Below are positions 61,021 to 64,000 of a stretch of DNA of 64,000 bases, in pieces. Location of the stretch: assembly GCA_038025085.1 (NCBI GenBank), contig CM076142.1, positions 13,559,501 to 13,623,500 of the forward strand, given 5' to 3'. The notes beneath the pieces were generated by a model. That model had not been told where the DNA came from and did no database searches. It saw only the letters and a program-made list of their open reading frames with translations. Position numbers and translations under genes: made by a program. Source of the DNA: Tetragonia tetragonoides. Its lineage: Eukaryota > Streptophyta > Magnoliopsida > Caryophyllales > Aizoaceae. How positions within the stretch are numbered: the first letter of the stretch is position 1; the number at the start of each line of letters is the position of its first letter.

Positions 61021-64000
61021 CTGAAATATGAAAAGTCAATGCTACATCATGTACATTATGCAAGTATTTTCTAAGATCAACTTCCTATTGGGAGTCAATT
61101 CACAAACCAAACAAGGTTAGAAACCAAAAGCTGTGCAACCATTAGAAAACCTCCTTCTTAGCACCATTTATCTAGGAGAGGTCAACAGTGGCAACACATC
61201 TTGGGGAACTAAAGGCGAGGAGAATATCCAATCAACAAGAAGATGCAACTGAATAAGATGTAATTTCTAACTCAAAACAATAAAATAATTTTCGAGGAGA
61301 AGAGATCCAAGTTTCATTCTGAAAGGGGGAAGGAGAAGTAGCTGCAGCAAAATGCATATCTAGCATTAATATGGTGCATCTGGCTTGAGAGGATTGCATG
61401 GGTATTCGCTGGGGCCTTGGTTTCTCCTTTGGGGAAAGGTCACTTGCCTAGCCTCTTTACATTTACAGGCTAGGGCCGCAGGAACCTTTTGAAGTTACAT
61501 TTCTGAGGTCCAACGAAGCTTGAGCCAATATGTAGTTTTCTCTTTTGAGAGGATATTATGTCCCCTGGCGCTGTACGCCTGTACATTTGATGTTTTATTA
61601 ATACATATTTCTCTTCATCTAAATTAAAAAATAATAGATGTAAAGATGAAAGCATTGAAGGTCATTCAGTGAGACAGGGTGATAGAGCATGATAAGGTAA
61701 TTTGGATAACTAGACGACTTTGAAGCATCTTGAAATTGGCTCTAGGTTTAGTTAACTTCTCCATATGGATCATGGCTGATGGTTATTCCTCTATCATTTT
61801 ACAGAAAGGCGACTGGGGTTGAGCAATAAGCGTCCCTAGGGGATCTACCATGGGTGACGCTATTTATTTTTCAATATTTGTTGGCTAGATATCTATGAAG
61901 CCCGGATATATATTGAGAAAAAGATTGACCAGGTGGCATGGAAAGTGAGTGCCCGTCGGTTCAAGAAGACTCTCCTTTAGGCGGTATAAGTATCCTTGTG
62001 CTCGTACTTGGCTCATTGAATAAAAGAGAATCGGATTAGTGCTACTCAGCTCAATTATAATCAAGCGAGTTTTGACCAAGTACGTTTGCGAGTCGCTCAC
62101 AAGTACAGTAATCCGTTTACAGCCTAAACCAAGGGCTGTTTCATCAAACAAGTATCAGATTAGTGCTCGTGCTCAGCTCATTTATCATAGGCCGAGCTCT
62201 GACCGAGTATGTTCACAAGCCGCTATTGGCTCCTTACAATCCTGCTTTAGAGACACGCAAATTGGAACTCGATTGAATTTTCCCTTGACCACCAGTCCAT
62301 TGTTCATGATGTTCATGAGCCTACAATTCAGTTGAGGAGAGCTCCTGTGATCCTTTCTATAGCAAAACCTTAGAACTATAAGTGCCAACAGTGAACAAGT
62401 GCAACTTGCGAGATAATGTTGGAACATGTGATAGTCTGATGGAGCACATGGCTTTCAATATACTGAAAACCTTCATCCTTTGCACTTCATCAGCTTTCGA
62501 TACACTGAAAACCTTCTTTGCACTTCAGTCGCATGTTTTGCCACTACATCTAACAGTATGTGATATCCTAGGTTTTAAAGTTGACCAATGAGGTTCTTAC
62601 CCCAGCAGAGTTTTGGTGTCACAGCAAAGCACCATACTCATGTTACAACCATAGCCGGAGTCTAATTTTGTAGAGAGCCACATTAAACCCAGCAAGGCAT
62701 CAATTCTGGATGGGTGTTTTTGTCGCAATATATACTCTAGTTGTAGAAGCAGCTCCAGACAAGATAAAAGGCATCATTCAACTATCTCAGAAGGGAAAAA
62801 AAAGAAGTCACAATATAAAGCTTGTATTATCTAGTGACCCGCCTGCTCCATCTATTACATGTCAAACTTGGAACTTGGAATTGAATAAGAAATTATCAAA
62901 GTTACCTCAGTTATGTGATCCAACTCAGCTGTATTTGGACTATCTTGGTTTTCAATGCTCCAGCAAAATTGCAGACAAAGTTTCATTATACTGTCTAATA
63001 TTCTTGAAACAGAACCAATGTCCAAAAATGACTGGGAAATCAAGGCTGATAAGTACCTACAAAAAAATTAAAAATCTTGGATTTTAGCCATCAAAAGCTC
63101 CTAAAGCATAGTCATTTAAACAATGACTCAGCTAAAGACAAACAGCAATGCCTAGAAAAGATTTACTTTGACATGATAGAAGACATCATAAAAGAGACTA
63201 CAAGTTTCACCCAGTAAAATGTTAGTTTATCTTTATTAAGACACGCAACAATATTCATTCAATCAGTAGTAGGAGTTTCCAGCAAGCATCAACAACATTA
63301 ATTTGTGCAGTTGGTTCCACAGGAAAAATCCACCTTAATACCCCCATAACTCTTTATGTTTTATTAGGATACAATGGATTTAGGAAAAGCAATTCAACAA
63401 TAATTTTACAGGATACGGTAAAACCACTAATACAGAGGATAAGGAGTCCTCAAAAGTTAACAGAACAAACTACAATATAGCATGCCAATAAAGTAAGATC
63501 CAAAAAACCTCCAGAGGCCCTAGCCCAAAGTGATGCCTAGAAAACCACCCTATCCCAAGGAAGATTTCACCCGCCACACTTGTATCGGAACCCTCTGCTT
63601 TTCTTTATACATATGTATATAATCATGAGCCTGACTTATTAGGAGGCAGCTAAATAACAGTTATTATTGACAACTTATGTCGCTTATCCCCATCCTCATT
63701 ATGTCCGACATCTCTGCTTGTGGTAAATAAACCGGCAACCTTACGTGAAAGTTAACCACAAAGCTTGAGACTATACATGCTGCGAATCCAATGAATCAAT
63801 GTTAGATTTTAACTTCCATATGAGGTACACATACTTTTTACACTTTTGATAAATGTTCTGAGTTAACATGATACTTGGCAGGGTCAATAAAGAATGGATT
63901 AGTCTATAAGAGGCACAAATCAAAATACAGCCTCATCCTCTTTAGTTAAGTTCTCCCTATGAGGTCTTTCTCTAAGGCTTGTCCAACCAAACCTTGTGAA
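61021..64000. other. Unresolved region, possibly introns and upstream exons of a minus-strand gene
   Basis: No open frame gives a recognisable domain on either strand. The stretch 62030-62230 holds two diverged copies of a short motif (GCTCAGCTCA-TTAT... and GACC-AGTA-GTT). Several short open pieces (for example 62855-63043 minus, MISQSFLDIGSVSRILDSIM; 62710-63087 plus) could be exons, but splice context is not decisive. 63100-64000 looks like plain AT-rich intron or intergenic DNA. Confidence 0.35.

Overview
This is plant nuclear DNA, almost certainly from an AT-rich eudicot. Genes are split by GT-AG introns, TIR transposons, Helitrons, LINE remnants and MITEs fill the gaps, and the window contains a canonical plant miR164 hairpin. 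Nothing here is bacterial or organellar. A Caryophyllales (amaranth/chenopod-like) source is a weak guess. All exon models come from reading splice sites and reading frames by eye against remembered protein families; no search was run.

Layout. 1-0.25 kb: first exon of Mediator subunit MED28 (minus). 0.6-1.5 kb: a long-TIR element full of CT and CAA repeats. 1.9-5.6 kb: two tandem genes for secreted invertase/pectin-methylesterase-inhibitor-like proteins (minus), plus an upstream-region relic of a third. 6.5-6.8 kb: a MIR164 gene (minus) with hairpin, miRNA/miRNA* and TATA box. 7-13 kb: intergenic DNA with small repeats. 13.2-23.8 kb: a complete nine-coding-exon eIF2B beta-subunit gene (minus) with a 5'UTR intron; its introns hold a Stowaway MITE, a SINE-like repeat and a LINE scrap. 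24-37 kb: a repeat-rich block with a 1.36-kb TIR element, a dead LINE, a 795-bp tandem duplication, a Helitron with internal repeats, and a TIR element embedded in a (TA)n microsatellite. 37.85-39.76 kb: a Pack-MULE-like element with an apparent 9-bp target duplication and a GH85 endo-beta-N-acetylglucosaminidase fragment, lying about 70 bp past the stop codon of the PHR2 photolyase/cryptochrome-family gene (39.8-42.6 kb, minus). 43-49.1 kb: a 3.4-kb-period tandem duplication carrying four Helitron 3' ends. 49.5-55.95 kb: a nearly complete Mutator-like element (MULE). 56.3-59.7 kb: a seven-exon SAM-dependent methyltransferase gene (plus). 60-64 kb: a foldback MITE and the probable 3' end of an unidentified minus-strand gene.

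The most unusual object is the MULE at 49.5-55.95 kb. It carries two convergent genes, like the mudrA/mudrB layout of maize MuDR: a FAR1-type transposase continuing into an OTU cysteine-protease-like domain, and an open plant mobile domain (PMD/MAIN-like) gene. Both genes have a short first exon just inside the TIR, then an intron carrying the same palindromic GC-rich motif and a long ATT/AAT microsatellite. On the left that motif is five 33-bp units that read in frame as an 11-residue repeat. The transposase appears to carry one frameshift.

The conserved single-copy genes (MED28, eIF2B beta, PHR2, methyltransferase) have unrelated housekeeping roles and form no operon-like unit. The rest is transposon biology, with two places (Pack-MULE beside PHR2, long-TIR element beside eIF2B beta) where a transposon may touch gene regulation.
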